From assembly GCF_006539825.1 (NCBI RefSeq), contig NZ_BJNT01000018.1, positions 1 to 64,000 on the forward strand: DNA of 64,000 nucleotides, written 5' to 3'. The translations under genes and the position numbers were made by a program. This document shows positions 35,807-45,678 of the stretch, piece after piece; the stretch's first letter is position 1, and every line of letters starts with the position of its first letter. Source of the stretch: Corynebacterium variabile (lineage in GTDB: Bacteria > Actinomycetota > Actinomycetes > Mycobacteriales > Mycobacteriaceae). The notes below the pieces were generated by a model. The model worked only from the letters and a program-made list of their open reading frames with translations. It was not told the origin of the DNA and ran no database searches.

Positions 35807-36463
35807 ATGAATGACCCCCGCCGAGGTGCAGCGTCCCGGGACAGCCACGTCCGTATCGGGGACGCCGACCGTGATCACGCCATCAACCTGTTGGGCGTGC
35901 ACTTCGCTGACGGCCGCCTCAGCATCACCGAATACGACGAGCGGTGCCAGCTCCTCGCCGGTGCAATGACCCGGGCTGAGATTGACCAGCAGTTCCGCGA
36001 CCTGCCGGTGCTGCCCGGGTCACCGGCGGACCCGGCGTCCTCCCCTGGAACGGATATGGCGGTGTACTCCGCCGGGGAGATCGCCGAGCAGCACCGGCGT
36101 GGGGCGAACCCACGGGCCGGGATCATGGCGCTGACCGGCATCTCGCTCGGCGCGGTGGCGGCGGTCATCAACGGGCCGCTGTCGGTGATCCCCGCAGCAC
36201 TCATCGCTGTCGTGGCGATCCTGCTGTACGTGATGAAGGTCGGGCCGGCGTCCTGGTACGTCCCGTCCCCGGAGGCGCTGGAGCGGGCGCGGGTGAAGAA
36301 AATGCGTCAGGCACACCAGCTGCAGCTCGAGGAGAAGAAGGCGCAGCGCAAGATCAGGCAGACGGAGATGACCACCGACGCCATCGACATGGCGCACCGC
36401 GCGATCGGTAAGGCCGGCCGCTCAGTGAACAACGGCTGGGAGCAGTGGCGGAAGCGGAAATAG
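35807..36463 (+). CDS. DUF1707 domain membrane protein
   Basis: The 218 residues begin with a DUF1707 domain (VRIGDADRDHAINLLGVHFADGRLSITEYDERCQ), common in actinobacterial envelope proteins. Two hydrophobic segments follow (about 106-125 and 127-143), then a long Lys/Gln/Glu-rich, probably coiled-coil C-terminal tail. No enzyme motif is seen. A second DUF1707-like N-terminus occurs in the gene at 53694. The function is unknown. Confidence 0.8.
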   Translation: MNDPRRGAASRDSHVRIGDADRDHAINLLGVHFADGRLSITEYDERCQLLAGAMTRAEIDQQFRDLPVLPGSPADPASSPGTDMAVYSAGEIAEQHRRGANPRAGIMALTGISLGAVAAVINGPLSVIPAALIAVVAILLYVMKVGPASWYVPSPEALERARVKKMRQAHQLQLEEKKAQRKIRQTEMTTDAIDMAHRAIGKAGRSVNNGWEQWRKRK

Positions 36464-36490
36464 CACCCGGAGGAAGACTGCCGACCGGAA

Positions 36491-37684
36491 CTACCCCAGG
36501 TTCCGGAACTGTTCCAGCACCCCGGCGAACAGGCGCACGCCGACCGGCAGGCAGGCCTCGTCGAAGATGATGTCCGCCTGGTGCAGGTCGGCCTTCTCCC
36601 CCTGGCCGTTCCATGCACCCAGCCGGGCCATCGAGCCCGGCACATGCTCCAGGTACCAGCTGAAGTCTTCGCCGCCGGAGGACTGCGGCGCCTCCTGCAG
36701 CGCATGCGGGTCCATGTCCTTGACTGCCTGGGCCATCAGGGCGGTACAGGCGTCGTCGTTGGTGACCGGTGGGACACCCTTGGTGTGCCGGATCTCCGCG
36801 GTCGCCCCGGTCGGGACGAGCAGCTGCTCGACCAGTTCAGGGAACAGGTCCCCGAGCTGACGCCACACCAGCGGGCTACCGGTACGCAGCGTCCCCAGCA
36901 GGGAGACCTCCTGCGGCATGGCGTTGAACGCCGCGCCGCCGTTGACCGCGCCGAAGGTCAGCACGGTGCCGGTACGCGGATCGACCCGGCGCGACAGCAG
37001 CCCGGGCAGACCGGTGATGAGCAGGCCGGCGGCGTAGATGGCGTCCGCGGTGAGGTGCGGACGGGAGGTGTGCCCGCCCGGACCCTTCACGATGATCTCG
37101 ACGACATCGGTCGCCGAGGTGATCGCCCCGGCGCGCACGCCGACCTGTCCGGCACGCAGCTTCGGCTCGGCGTGGACGGCGAAGATGTGGCTCACACCCT
37201 GCAGTGCCCCGGCGCGGATGACGTCGGTCGCCCCACCGTCGAGGACCTCCTCGGCGGGCTGGAAGATGCAGCGCACCCGCTGGTCCAGTCCTTCGGTCCG
37301 GTCGTACTCCGCCAGGGCGCAGGCCAGGGCGAGCACCACAGTGGTGTGGATGTCGTGACCGCAGGCGTGCATGACGCCCGGATTCTTCGACGCGAACTCG
37401 AGTCCGGTGACCTCGGTGACCGGCAGGGCGTCGATGTCGGCGCGGAAGGCCACGGCCGGCTGGTCGGGGTCCCCTCCGATGTCGACGATGAGGCCGGTGC
37501 CGGGCAGCAGCACCGGCTCCAGGCCGACGCCGCGCAGCGTGGCGTCCAGGAACGAGGTGGTCTGCACCTCGTCATGGGACAGCTCGGGGTGGGAGTGGAG
37601 GTGGCGGCGCCAGCCGATGACGTCGTCGTGGTGGTCGACCAACCAGGTGTTGACAGCCGATTGAACGGCGCCGGGGTTACTCAC
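36491..37684 (-). CDS. M20-family amidohydrolase (AmiA/AmiB type)
   Basis: A 397-residue metal-dependent hydrolase that probably cleaves an N-acyl amino acid or related amide. Motifs are [28 protein letters not shown], the metal site [31 protein letters not shown] and [19 protein letters not shown] 37684 is chosen because GGAGGAG lies about 12 bases upstream and the conserved domain begins soon after. A TAGAGT (37726-37731, minus strand) could be its -10. Its position next to the phosphorylase and pmmB parallels Rv3305c-Rv3308. The substrate is not determined. Confidence 0.9.
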   Translation of the reverse strand: MSNPGAVQSAVNTWLVDHHDDVIGWRRHLHSHPELSHDEVQTTSFLDATLRGVGLEPVLLPGTGLIVDIGGDPDQPAVAFRADIDALPVTEVTGLEFASKNPGVMHACGHDIHTTVVLALACALAEYDRTEGLDQRVRCIFQPAEEVLDGGATDVIRAGALQGVSHIFAVHAEPKLRAGQVGVRAGAITSATDVVEIIVKGPGGHTSRPHLTADAIYAAGLLITGLPGLLSRRVDPRTGTVLTFGAVNGGAAFNAMPQEVSLLGTLRTGSPLVWRQLGDLFPELVEQLLVPTGATAEIRHTKGVPPVTNDDACTALMAQAVKDMDPHALQEAPQSSGGEDFSWYLEHVPGSMARLGAWNGQGEKADLHQADIIFDEACLPVGVRLFAGVLEQFRNLG

Positions 37685-37769
37685 GGGTCGTAGGGCTCCT
37701 CCACGAGACAGACAGTGACCTCTCCACTCTAGTCGCCCGGCCCCCACCGTCCCACTCCCGCCACCGACC

Positions 37770-37775
37770 TATGCT
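37770..37775 (+). promoter_or_regulatory. -10 hexamer for leaderless phosphorylase gene
   Basis: TATGCT ends seven bases before ATG 37783, which favours that start over the in-frame ATG at 37771 that overlaps the box. Confidence 0.5.
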
Positions 37776-37782
37776 TGACCAC

Positions 37783-38655
37783 ATGACTGCGTCCCCCCAC
37801 GGAACTCCCCACGAAACCCCACAGGAACAAGCACAGGAACTGGCCTCTCAGGCCGCCGCCGCCCTCGCCGACCGCACCGGACGCGAGGCCCATGACATCG
37901 CCGTGGTGCTCGGTTCAGGTTGGCGTCCCGCCGCCGACGTGCTCTGCGGGGCCGAGGGTGCCGGTGGATTCATCGAGTTCCCGATGTCCGATCTGCCCGG
38001 CTTCCTGCCACCGACAGCCGAAGGGCACGGCGGGACCGTCCGCAGCCTGGAGCTGGGAGGACGCCGCGTCCTCGTTCTTCTGGGCCGCACCCACGCCTAC
38101 GAGGGCCACGAACTGTGGCGCACCGTCCACGCCGTGCGCACCGCCGCGGCAGCCGGGGTGGGGACCGTGGTGCTCACCAACGCCGCCGGCGGGCTGACCG
38201 AGGGCATGAGCGTCGGCGAGCCGGTGCTGATCAGCGACCACCTCAACATGACGATGCGCTCCCCGCTGGTCGGCGCGGAGTTCGTCAATATGGTGGACGC
38301 TTACGCGCCGCGGCTGCGGAAGATCGTGAAGGGGCAGAAAGGGCTCAGACCGGGGATGCGTGAGGCGGTGTACGCGATGACGCCCGGCCCGCAGTACGAG
38401 ACGCCGGCCGAGATCCACATGTTGCGGACCTGCGGTGCGGGCCTGGTGGGCATGTCGACGGTCTACGAGACCATCGCCGCGCGCGCCGCCGATGTGGAGG
38501 TCCTGGGCATCTCCCTGGTCACGAACCTGGCCGCCGGGGTGACCGGTGAGCCGCTGAACCATGAGGAGGTGCTGGCCGCAGGTGCGGCCGCCGCCGAAGA
38601 CATGGGCGGTCTGCTCGCCGAGCTCGTCTCCTCCGAGGCGGTGACCTCACTGTGA
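37783..38655 (+). CDS. Purine nucleoside phosphorylase
   Basis: Cleaves purine nucleosides with phosphate to base and (deoxy)ribose-1-phosphate. The 290-residue protein is of the trimeric type: [65 protein letters not shown] and [27 protein letters not shown]. It overlaps pmmB by four bases (GTGA), linking base salvage with a phosphomutase that might process the released sugar phosphate. In mycobacteria the equivalent is Rv3307 (deoD). Confidence 0.94.
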   Translation: MTASPHGTPHETPQEQAQELASQAAAALADRTGREAHDIAVVLGSGWRPAADVLCGAEGAGGFIEFPMSDLPGFLPPTAEGHGGTVRSLELGGRRVLVLLGRTHAYEGHELWRTVHAVRTAAAAGVGTVVLTNAAGGLTEGMSVGEPVLISDHLNMTMRSPLVGAEFVNMVDAYAPRLRKIVKGQKGLRPGMREAVYAMTPGPQYETPAEIHMLRTCGAGLVGMSTVYETIAARAADVEVLGISLVTNLAAGVTGEPLNHEEVLAAGAAAAEDMGGLLAELVSSEAVTSL

Positions 38656-40232
38656 TCGCCTTCGGAACCGCGGGCCTGCGCGCCCCCGTCGGCCCCGGTG
38701 AGGACCGGATGAATGTCTCCACCGTCACCCGGGCCACCGCCGGTGTCGCCGCCTGGCTCAAGGAACAGGGGGTGGAGAACCCGCGCGTCGCGGTCGGATT
38801 CGACGCCCGCTACGGCTCCAACGCCATGGCCCGGGCCGCCGCGGAGACCTTCGCCGGTGCCGGCTGCCAGGTGGTGGTGCTGCCGCTGCCCGCCCCGACC
38901 CCGGTGCTCGCCTGGCTGGTCCGCGACCGCGGCTTCGACGCCGGTGTGCAGATCACCGCCAGCCACAATCCCAAGGCCGACAACGGTTACAAGCTCTACC
39001 TCGCCGGCGGCTCCCAGCTGGTCAGCCCGGCGGACCGGGAGATCGAGGCGTGCATCGCCGCCACCCCTCCTGCTCCGGAGGTGCCCCGCTCCCCTGACGT
39101 ACACCTGGACGTCCACGCCGTCGACGGTTACGTCACCGCGGTGACCGGCCTCGTCGGCTCGGGTGACGGCGCGGTACTGTCCGCCCGCCGGAACCTGCGC
39201 GTCCTGTTCACCCCGCTGCACGGGGTCGGTGGCACGGTGCTCACCGAGGTCTTCCGCGGTGCCGGGTTCACCACCCCGGCCACGGTGGCGTCCCAGCGCT
39301 GGCCGGATCCGGAGTTCCCCACCGTCTCCTTCCCCAACCCGGAGGAGCCGGGCACCTGCGACGGGCTGCTGGAGACTGCGGCGACGTCCGGCCCGTCGGA
39401 GCGTCCTGACCTGCTCATCGCCCTGGACCCGGATGCCGACCGCTGCATGCTCGGCATCCCCGACCCCGATGACCCGTGGGGCTACCGTATGCTGCGCGGG
39501 GACGAGACCGGCCCGCTGCTGGCGCGACGCCTCGTCCCGGTGCACGACAACGATGACCCGGACGCCGGCCCCGCCCCGGTCGTCGCGACGACCTGTGTCT
39601 CCTCCGGCCTGCTCGAACGCATCGCCGCGGCGTCCGGCTGGGACTTCCGGGAGACGCTCACCGGGTTCAAGCACCTGGCCCGCGCCGCCGACGACACCGA
39701 CGGCGAGCTGGCCTTCGCCTACGAGGAGGCCATCGGTTCCTGCCCCGCCCCCTCACTGGTCGCGGACAAGGACGGGGTCGCCACCGCACTCGTCGCCGCG
39801 GTATGGGCCGCCGAACTCAAGGCCCAGGGACGCACCCTGCGTGATGAACTCGCCACACTCGACGAGCTCTACGGCACCGTGCGCACCGCCCAGGTGTCGG
39901 TGCGCCTCAGTGGGCCCCAGGCAGCGTCCGCGCTGGTCGCACAGTGGGCGACGGAGCCGCCGGAGGAACTCAGCGGGGATGCGTCGACCACCGTCACCGC
40001 GTTGGATCCGACCGCGGGGAAGGACGCCGGCTTCCGGATCATCTGGAATGACAGACGGGGACTGGACTACCGTGTGGTGGTCCGCCCGTCCGGGACCGAG
40101 CCGAAGGCGAAGCTCTACCTCCAGGTCTCCGGTCCCGTGCCGGGCACTACCCAGGGTGCCGTGTCCGGCACCGCTGTGGAATCCGCACTCGCGGAGCTGA
40201 CGGCCACCGTCCGGCGCCTCGCCGGGCAGTGA
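38652..40232 (+). CDS. pmmB: Phosphomannomutase / phosphoglucomutase-type phosphohexomutase
   Basis: A 526-residue member of the phosphohexomutase superfamily. It has [14 protein letters not shown] at the start, the active-site loop [17 protein letters not shown], metal loop [12 protein letters not shown], substrate loop [10 protein letters not shown] and phosphate loop [14 protein letters not shown]. The FGTAGLR start places it in the PMM/PGM type 2 group, distinct from pmmA here. Coupling to the nucleoside phosphorylase suggests a role as phosphopentomutase or phosphoglucomutase; the substrate cannot be decided from sequence. Confidence 0.92.
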   Translation: MIAFGTAGLRAPVGPGEDRMNVSTVTRATAGVAAWLKEQGVENPRVAVGFDARYGSNAMARAAAETFAGAGCQVVVLPLPAPTPVLAWLVRDRGFDAGVQITASHNPKADNGYKLYLAGGSQLVSPADREIEACIAATPPAPEVPRSPDVHLDVHAVDGYVTAVTGLVGSGDGAVLSARRNLRVLFTPLHGVGGTVLTEVFRGAGFTTPATVASQRWPDPEFPTVSFPNPEEPGTCDGLLETAATSGPSERPDLLIALDPDADRCMLGIPDPDDPWGYRMLRGDETGPLLARRLVPVHDNDDPDAGPAPVVATTCVSSGLLERIAAASGWDFRETLTGFKHLARAADDTDGELAFAYEEAIGSCPAPSLVADKDGVATALVAAVWAAELKAQGRTLRDELATLDELYGTVRTAQVSVRLSGPQAASALVAQWATEPPEELSGDASTTVTALDPTAGKDAGFRIIWNDRRGLDYRVVVRPSGTEPKAKLYLQVSGPVPGTTQGAVSGTAVESALAELTATVRRLAGQ

Positions 40233-40290
40233 CCGTTGCGACCGCTGCGCAATATCAGATCCACCCCGCCCCAGAGACAGGAGACCCCCG

Positions 40291-42150
40291 GTGAACGGAG
40301 AGTCCGCGTCGTCGACCAGCACCACCCACGAGGACCGGGGCGAGGGCTCTGGACATCCCCTGCCGCGGTGGCCGTGGATCCCCTGGATGCCGCTGGCCCT
40401 GTCCGTCCTCGCCGCTGTACTGCTGCGGATCATCGATCCGCCGATGCGGGACCTGCAGGCCGCGTTGGCCCGCGAGTCCGCGCACCGGGCCGGGGTGGGT
40501 GTCAGCTACTGGTTCGACTGGTTCGGCGGTGTCTCCCCGGGCAGCTACTCGCTCATCGTTCCGACGCTGACCTCCTGGGTCGGTTCCCTGTTCCTGCTGT
40601 GCCTGTGCACCGTCATCATCTCCGCGCTGGCGTACCCGGTATCCCGCAATGCGACGCACCCCACCCTGCTGACCTGGGCCGTGGCCCTGTCTGCCGTGCT
40701 GAACATGTTCTCCGGCCGGGTCACCTTCGCCACCGGCGCGGCGATCGCGATGCTCGCGGTCTGGGCGTTCCAGCGGAAGCGGCCGGTGACCGGTGCGCTG
40801 CTGCTGGTGGTCTCCGGCCTGGCCAGTGCCCTGGTCCCCGCGTTCGCCGGGATGGTCCTGCTGCCGTTCTTCCTGGTCCGCCGGTACCGCAATGCGCGGA
40901 TGTGGTGGGCCCTCGGCGGTGCCGCACTGGGCGTCGCGCTTCCCTACCTGCTCTTCGGCGCACCCGGCCAGCAGCCCTACCCGGTGACCAGTTTCCTCTG
41001 GTACCTGGTCATCGGCATCGGTGCAGTCCTCGCAATGGACAGCCCCGTGGCGACCAACCACGCCCCGGCACGGTGGATCGCCCCACTGGGAATCGTCGTC
41101 GCCACCGTCCTGTTCATCATCCCGACCGGGGTGGGGTCGAACCTGGGCCGGTTCTTCCTGTTCATCCTGCCCTGCGTGGTGCTGTTCTTCTCACTGAAGT
41201 CGCCGAAGGTGCTGGCACTGCTGCTGTCCCCGGCACTGGTCTACGGGCTGTTCTACGCCCTCTACGACCAGGTGTCGGTCACGGACGGCGAGAACCCGGA
41301 GACCCTGTACGCGCCACTGACCTCGCAGCTCGACGAGCTCGCCGACGACGGCCGGATCGAGAACCACCGCGTCGAACTGGTGGACACCGACACCCACGCC
41401 GGCGCCTACCTGCTCACCGACTCCGCCCCGCTGGCACGTGGTTGGGAGAACCAGTCCGACATGCGCTACAACTCCGTCTTCTTCGACAAGGACGCCCTGC
41501 ATGCAGCGCCCTACCAGGACTGGCTGACGGACAACGCGGTGGCGTACGTAGCGGTGGCCGACAAGCCGATCCTGCAGCAGCGTCCCGAGGCCGAGCTCAT
41601 CAATGAGGGCCTGCCGTACCTGAACCGGGTCTGGGGCAATGACGACTGGACCCTCTACGAGGTCGACGAGCCGACCCTGATAGTCCCTTCCCCGCTGCGC
41701 CTGCTGGAGACCACCCCGTCGGAGATGACGGTGGAGGTTCCCGAAGACGCCGTGGGCGAGGAGCACCTGATCCGTATCCGCCCGAACCGGTACCTCACCG
41801 CCACGCTGGTGCCGGGGAGTGCGCCTGCCACTGCGTCGGCTTCCGCGTCGGCTTCCGCGTCGGCCTCCGCAACAGCATCCTCTGGGACGACCACGACCTC
41901 CCCGACGACGGACGCTGACCCGGTCACCGCCTGCCTGGTTCCGACCGAGGACGAGGACTGGACCACGGTCCGCTTCGACGAACCGGGACGCTACATCCTC
42001 ACCGGTCAGTTCAGTGTGTCGAGCATCCTCGAGCCCCTCTCCCCCTCCTGCGAGGACGAGGACGCCGGCGAGACGGGGCAGCCCGGGCATTCTGAGCGTT
42101 TTGAGCGTTCTGAACTCACGGAGCCCACGGAGCCTGCGGCCAGGGACTGA
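40291..42150 (+). CDS. Large polytopic membrane protein with exported C-terminal half, function unknown
   Basis: The 619 residues have about nine to ten hydrophobic segments up to about residue 330, then a hydrophilic, exported-looking part of about 290 residues. That part has a Ser-Ala repeat (about 515-525) and a Glu/Thr/Pro-rich tail. The overall plan resembles GT-C glycosyltransferases, with an early WFDWFGG loop after the first helix and charged Asp/Glu residues, but I do not see a clear catalytic signature. Start GTG 40291 follows pmmB by 58 bases. Its neighbours suggest a link to envelope glycans, by inference only. Confidence 0.8.
   Translation: MNGESASSTSTTHEDRGEGSGHPLPRWPWIPWMPLALSVLAAVLLRIIDPPMRDLQAALARESAHRAGVGVSYWFDWFGGVSPGSYSLIVPTLTSWVGSLFLLCLCTVIISALAYPVSRNATHPTLLTWAVALSAVLNMFSGRVTFATGAAIAMLAVWAFQRKRPVTGALLLVVSGLASALVPAFAGMVLLPFFLVRRYRNARMWWALGGAALGVALPYLLFGAPGQQPYPVTSFLWYLVIGIGAVLAMDSPVATNHAPARWIAPLGIVVATVLFIIPTGVGSNLGRFFLFILPCVVLFFSLKSPKVLALLLSPALVYGLFYALYDQVSVTDGENPETLYAPLTSQLDELADDGRIENHRVELVDTDTHAGAYLLTDSAPLARGWENQSDMRYNSVFFDKDALHAAPYQDWLTDNAVAYVAVADKPILQQRPEAELINEGLPYLNRVWGNDDWTLYEVDEPTLIVPSPLRLLETTPSEMTVEVPEDAVGEEHLIRIRPNRYLTATLVPGSAPATASASASASASASATASSGTTTTSPTTDADPVTACLVPTEDEDWTTVRFDEPGRYILTGQFSVSSILEPLSPSCEDEDAGETGQPGHSERFERSELTEPTEPAARD
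41833..41868 (+). repeat. Three 12-base repeats encoding Ser-Ala
   Basis: Unit GCGTCGGCTTCC occurs three times in tandem (last copy one base different) inside the membrane-protein gene, encoding a flexible Ser-Ala linker. It is in frame, so length changes would be tolerated. Confidence 0.8.
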
Positions 42151-42156
42151 CCGGGC

Positions 42157-42804
42157 CTACAGCTCGTCGAGGTCGATGTTGCGCGGCCCGTAGAGCCGGT
42201 CGCCCGCGTCGCCCAGACCCGGGACGATGTAGGCGTCCTCGTTGAGACCCGGGTCGATCGTCGCGGTGATCAGGCGTCCGACCGGCAGTCCGGAATCACG
42301 GACCGTCTCCACACCCGGCACCGCCGAGACCATGCACACCACGGTGATGTCCGTGGCGCCACGGCCGGCCAGCAACCGCAGCGCATGGATCAGCGAGCCG
42401 CCGGTGGCGAGCATCGGATCCACCAGGAACACGGTGTGTCCGGTGAGGTCCTCCGGCAGCGCCTCAAGGTACGGCACCGGCTCGTGGGTCTTCTCGTCGC
42501 GCGCCATGCCGATGAAGCCGACCTGGGCGTCCGGAATCATCGACAGTGCCGGATCGACCATGCCGAGCCCGGCGCGGATGATCGGCACGATGATCGGCGG
42601 ATCCTGCAGGCGGCGTCCTTCCGCAACGGCCACCGGGGTCGTCACGTCGAACGTCTCGACCGGCAGGTTCCGGGACGCCTCGTAGATGAGCATCATCCCC
42701 AGGTCAGCGAGCGCCGCGCGGAAGGCGGCGTTGTCGGTCCGGGCGTCCCGCATGATCGTCAGCCGTGAGGCGACGAGCGGATGGTTTACCTCGACAATCT
42801 CCAT
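42157..42804 (-). CDS. upp: Uracil phosphoribosyltransferase
   Basis: Salvages uracil to UMP using PRPP. The 215 residues match the family: [20 protein letters not shown] at the start, [28 protein letters not shown], the PRPP loop [17 protein letters not shown] and the uracil loop near the C-terminus ([18 protein letters not shown]). TATTTT (42812-42817, minus strand) lies seven bases before ATG 42804, supporting a leaderless start. It converges on the membrane-protein gene and is divergent from the small-protein module. Confidence 0.96.
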   Translation of the reverse strand: MEIVEVNHPLVASRLTIMRDARTDNAAFRAALADLGMMLIYEASRNLPVETFDVTTPVAVAEGRRLQDPPIIVPIIRAGLGMVDPALSMIPDAQVGFIGMARDEKTHEPVPYLEALPEDLTGHTVFLVDPMLATGGSLIHALRLLAGRGATDITVVCMVSAVPGVETVRDSGLPVGRLITATIDPGLNEDAYIVPGLGDAGDRLYGPRNIDLDEL

Positions 42805-42866
42805 GCATTCCAAAATACTTGGCCGGGCGGGGAACCACAGCACCGCCACCGGAGTCAAACAATGTC

Positions 42867-43172
42867 ATGACCGGAATCACAGCTGAACCTGCCGCACTGA
42901 CCACCGTCGCCGACCACGCCGCACAGACCGCCGGACGTCTCTCCGCCGGGGCCGATCCAGGCGAGGGACCACCGGTGTTCGCCCTCCCCCAGGCATCCCG
43001 GTTCCTCGCCGCGCTCACCGCCGCCCGTACACGGCAGGCCGCTGCCGCGACAGACTTCGCCCGCTTCTACGCGGACGCCGGCACCTCCCTCACCGCTCTC
43101 GCCGGAACCCTGACCAGCCAGGAGGACGCCGCCGCCGGCAGCTTCGGAGCCTTCACCGGAGGTCCGTCATGA
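42867..43172 (+). CDS. Small helical protein, type VII secretion-like (EspC/WXG class appearance)
   Basis: A 101-residue Ala-rich protein without signal peptide: an N-terminal helix (AALTTVADHAAQTAGRLSAG), a Gly/Pro turn region (GEGPPVFALPQASRF) and a second helix ending LTSQEDAAAGSFGAF. This helix-turn-helix outline resembles EspC/DUF2580-type substrates of type VII secretion, though no exact WXG is present. Its stop overlaps the start of the NlpC/P60 gene (ATGA), indicating obligate pairing. The start ATG 42867 is the first that excludes antisense upp sequence. Confidence 0.65.
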   Translation: MTGITAEPAALTTVADHAAQTAGRLSAGADPGEGPPVFALPQASRFLAALTAARTRQAAAATDFARFYADAGTSLTALAGTLTSQEDAAAGSFGAFTGGPS

Positions 43173-44134
43173 TCCCGGACCTCACCGCCCTGGTCTCCCC
43201 GGTCGCCCAGCTCATCCCCGCCGCGGCCGCCCCTGGCATCCACCCGCTCACCACCCTGCTGGGGGACGCCGGCCTCGGCGACGCACTGTCCGGGCTCCCC
43301 GCCCTGGCGGAGTCCGCGGTGACGGGGACTGCGGGCACCGCAGTCGTCTCCACGCTGGCCGACGCCGGACAGCAGGCGGTGGAACTGCTGCAACTCTCCG
43401 GCGACCTGGAGATCCTGGCCGAGGAGGCTGTCGCGGCGGTGACCCGGGCGGCCGACGACATCACCGTCATCGCCGGGCAGTGCGCCCGGGAGGTCGTCGC
43501 GCTGCTCATGGTCTCTCCGCTGAACCCGACGACCGGGGCCGCCGCCGCACAGATCGGGTGGGAACACCTGGGCCGGGCCGCGGAGCGGCTCACCGTGCTG
43601 GAGTCCGAGCTGGACGGGCTGGCGTCGCAGGTGGAGGTGGTGGACGCCGCGTCCCCGGTCGCCCCTGCCTCGCCCTCGGCACTGTCCGGTGCACCGGAAT
43701 CGTCTGCCGCGGCTGACCCCGCGTCCGGCGCCGGAACGTCAACGGTGGCGGATCCCGGGGACACCGGTGACGTTGTCGGTGCGCCCACCCCGGAAGCCGC
43801 CGCCGCGGTGGAGGCAGCGAAGACGGCCCTGGGCACCCCGTATTCCTGGGGAGGGACCGTACCCGGCCAAGGCCTCGACTGCTCGGGGTTGACCCAGTGG
43901 GCCTACGGCCAGGCCGGTGTGGACATCCCCCGGACCGCCAACGCACAGGCCGTCGGGCCACAGGTGCCGATGGACGAGCTCGCACCCGGTGATCTGGCGG
44001 TGTGGGACGGCCATGTCGCCATGGTCACCGGCGACGGCATGATGATCGAGGCCGGTGACCCGGTGCAGATGTCGCCGGTACGTACAGAGAACATCGGTAT
44101 GGGCTTCCACGGGTTCTACCGGCCCACCGGATAG
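43169..44134 (+). CDS. NlpC/P60 peptidoglycan endopeptidase without a classical signal peptide
   Basis: The 321-residue protein has an Ala/Leu-rich helical N-terminal part of about 150 residues, a Ser/Ala/Pro linker and a C-terminal NlpC/P60 domain. The catalytic Cys238 is in LDCSGLTQWAYGQAG, His282 in DGHVAMVTGDG, and a polar third residue lies near MIEAG. Such enzymes cut between D-Glu and meso-DAP in stem peptides. The lack of a signal peptide, the helical N-terminus and coupling to the small partner suggest non-Sec export, possibly type VII, as inferred for some mycobacterial relatives. Confidence 0.88.
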   Translation: MIPDLTALVSPVAQLIPAAAAPGIHPLTTLLGDAGLGDALSGLPALAESAVTGTAGTAVVSTLADAGQQAVELLQLSGDLEILAEEAVAAVTRAADDITVIAGQCAREVVALLMVSPLNPTTGAAAAQIGWEHLGRAAERLTVLESELDGLASQVEVVDAASPVAPASPSALSGAPESSAAADPASGAGTSTVADPGDTGDVVGAPTPEAAAAVEAAKTALGTPYSWGGTVPGQGLDCSGLTQWAYGQAGVDIPRTANAQAVGPQVPMDELAPGDLAVWDGHVAMVTGDGMMIEAGDPVQMSPVRTENIGMGFHGFYRPTG

Positions 44135-44143
44135 GAGAAGATG

Positions 44144-44347
44144 ATGCAGAACCGTTCCGGACTCGCCCGGATCACCTCCACCCCGCCCGACCCCGGCTAC
44201 CACGCCGGCCAGTTCCTCGGTGCTCCCCCTCCGACGGTGCCCGCGGTGCTGGACCGCAGCCTGTTCAGTCCTGCTCACGGGGTCGTCCCCGGACCTGCCG
44301 ACACATCGGGGGCACAGTCCGTCACGCCACCGCGCTCCGCCCGCTAG
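44144..44347 (+). CDS. Small Pro-rich protein following the NlpC/P60 gene
   Basis: A 67-residue frame with a good ribosome site (AGGAG seven bases before ATG 44144), starting nine bases after the NlpC/P60 stop. The sequence is MQNRSGLARITSTPPDPGY followed by Pro-rich and hydroxyl-rich stretches, with no helix or membrane segment obvious. I do not recognise it. The operon position and ribosome site favour a real gene. Confidence 0.5.
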   Translation: MQNRSGLARITSTPPDPGYHAGQFLGAPPPTVPAVLDRSLFSPAHGVVPGPADTSGAQSVTPPRSAR

Positions 44348-44350
44348 AAT
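44345..44350 (+). promoter_or_regulatory. -10 hexamer for leaderless gene at 44359
   Basis: TAGAAT ends eight bases before ATG 44359 and overlaps the stop codon of the small Pro-rich gene. Confidence 0.55.
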
Positions 44351-44358
44351 TGCCGACC

Positions 44359-45627
44359 ATGGCAGACCACGGAATCGTCCCCCTCGAACTCGAGACCACC
44401 AACGGAACCTTCTTCACTCTCTGGGCTCCGGGATGGACCGCCCGGGGCGAACAGTGGCAGGCATTCCTCGGTGACGACTCCGGGGTCTTCGGCTTCGAGT
44501 CCCCCGCCGCCCTGCTCGCCTGGATCCGGGATCACAAGGGTAATGACGCCCACGATCTCGCCGACCATCCGAAGTGGGCCGCGTTCACCGAGAACGCCGC
44601 AGCGAAGGTCACCCCACGCAAGTCCGGGAAGATCAGCTTCATCGAGGTCCCGAACAACCTCGCCGGCCGTCCGTCCTTCGACAACGTCAAGGCCGTCGCC
44701 TCCGCGTTCGATGTGATGAAGTCCTTCGGCGCGGTCTGCGGCCTCGAGAAGATCAACTCCTGGTTCCGCTCCTACTCCATCCTCGGCAACACCTCCCGCG
44801 GTGCTGACCACTACAACGGCGAGAACGGTCTCGGCGAGTGGTCGAATGTGGGCTACACGGTGCTGGGCAAGTGGAAGGAGCTCCTGGAACTCGTCGACGA
44901 GCAGATCGTCTCCCCTGAGGTCGACGAGAAGTCCCTGGCCACCGCCGAGGCCGACATCGCCGCCGCCGAGGACGCGAAGAAGGAGGCGGACGTCGCGGCC
45001 GCTGCCGCCGCCGAGCAGGACGCCTCCGACGCCACGGAAGCCACCGAGGCAGCAGCCAAGGACGCAGACCCCTACGACTCGACCCCCTGGGCCGCCGCCG
45101 GTATCGACCCGGTACGCATCACCGTCGACGGTACGACCGTCTACACCCTGCGTTGCTACGTCGGCGACCGTGAGCCGGTCTTCCTCGGTGAGAACGGCCA
45201 GATCCACACCTTCACCTCGGGCCGTTCCATGGTCCGCTGGATGGTGGACGCCAAGGACCACGACCTCTCCCACTTCGAGACCTGGGATGACCTGGTCACC
45301 CTGGCCAACGCCGGTGAGCTGGAGGTCAGCGTCCACCCGTCGAACGAGTACGGTTTCACCGGCCTGCGCGAGGACATCGCCAAGGGCACCGACGCCGTCG
45401 ACACCGACCAGCTGGGCCGTGCCTACGAGCTCGTCGCCGACGCCGCTGACTGGGCCGACGATGACTCGGTGAACCAGGTCCTGCTGGCCTACCCGCGCCT
45501 GCAGGACTACGTGGCCTACATGCTCGGCTCCCCGTCCTCCGGCACCCCGACCGCCCCCTTCGACGAGGAGGCCGAGGGCTGGGGTGAGATGGAGCGTCGT
45601 CTCACCGGGCGCTTCACGAAGTTCTGA
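44359..45627 (+). CDS. Conserved corynebacterial protein of unknown function, 422 residues
   Basis: Two similar-looking halves flank an acidic Ala/Glu/Asp linker (about residues 193-238, probably helical). Each half has an aromatic segment near its start: TNGTFFTLWAPGWTARGEQ in the first, DGTTVYTLRCYVGDREPVF in the second. Each then has a helix of the type SPAALLAWIRDHKGNDAHDL or GRSMVRWMVDAKDHDLSHF, followed by a Trp-containing element. This suggests an internal duplication. No signal peptide or membrane segment is seen. I do not recognise a family with known function. Confidence 0.8.
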   Translation: MADHGIVPLELETTNGTFFTLWAPGWTARGEQWQAFLGDDSGVFGFESPAALLAWIRDHKGNDAHDLADHPKWAAFTENAAAKVTPRKSGKISFIEVPNNLAGRPSFDNVKAVASAFDVMKSFGAVCGLEKINSWFRSYSILGNTSRGADHYNGENGLGEWSNVGYTVLGKWKELLELVDEQIVSPEVDEKSLATAEADIAAAEDAKKEADVAAAAAAEQDASDATEATEAAAKDADPYDSTPWAAAGIDPVRITVDGTTVYTLRCYVGDREPVFLGENGQIHTFTSGRSMVRWMVDAKDHDLSHFETWDDLVTLANAGELEVSVHPSNEYGFTGLREDIAKGTDAVDTDQLGRAYELVADAADWADDDSVNQVLLAYPRLQDYVAYMLGSPSSGTPTAPFDEEAEGWGEMERRLTGRFTKF

Positions 45628-45666
45628 GCCGGCTCACCGCACGGACAGGGTGAAACACGGTGGTCC

Positions 45667-45672
45667 TATAGT
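45667..45672 (+). promoter_or_regulatory. -10 hexamer for FUSC gene
   Basis: TATAGT ends six bases before GTG 45679. It supports translation starting at 45679 rather than at the internal ATG at 45824. Confidence 0.55.
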
Positions 45673-45678
45673 TGACGG

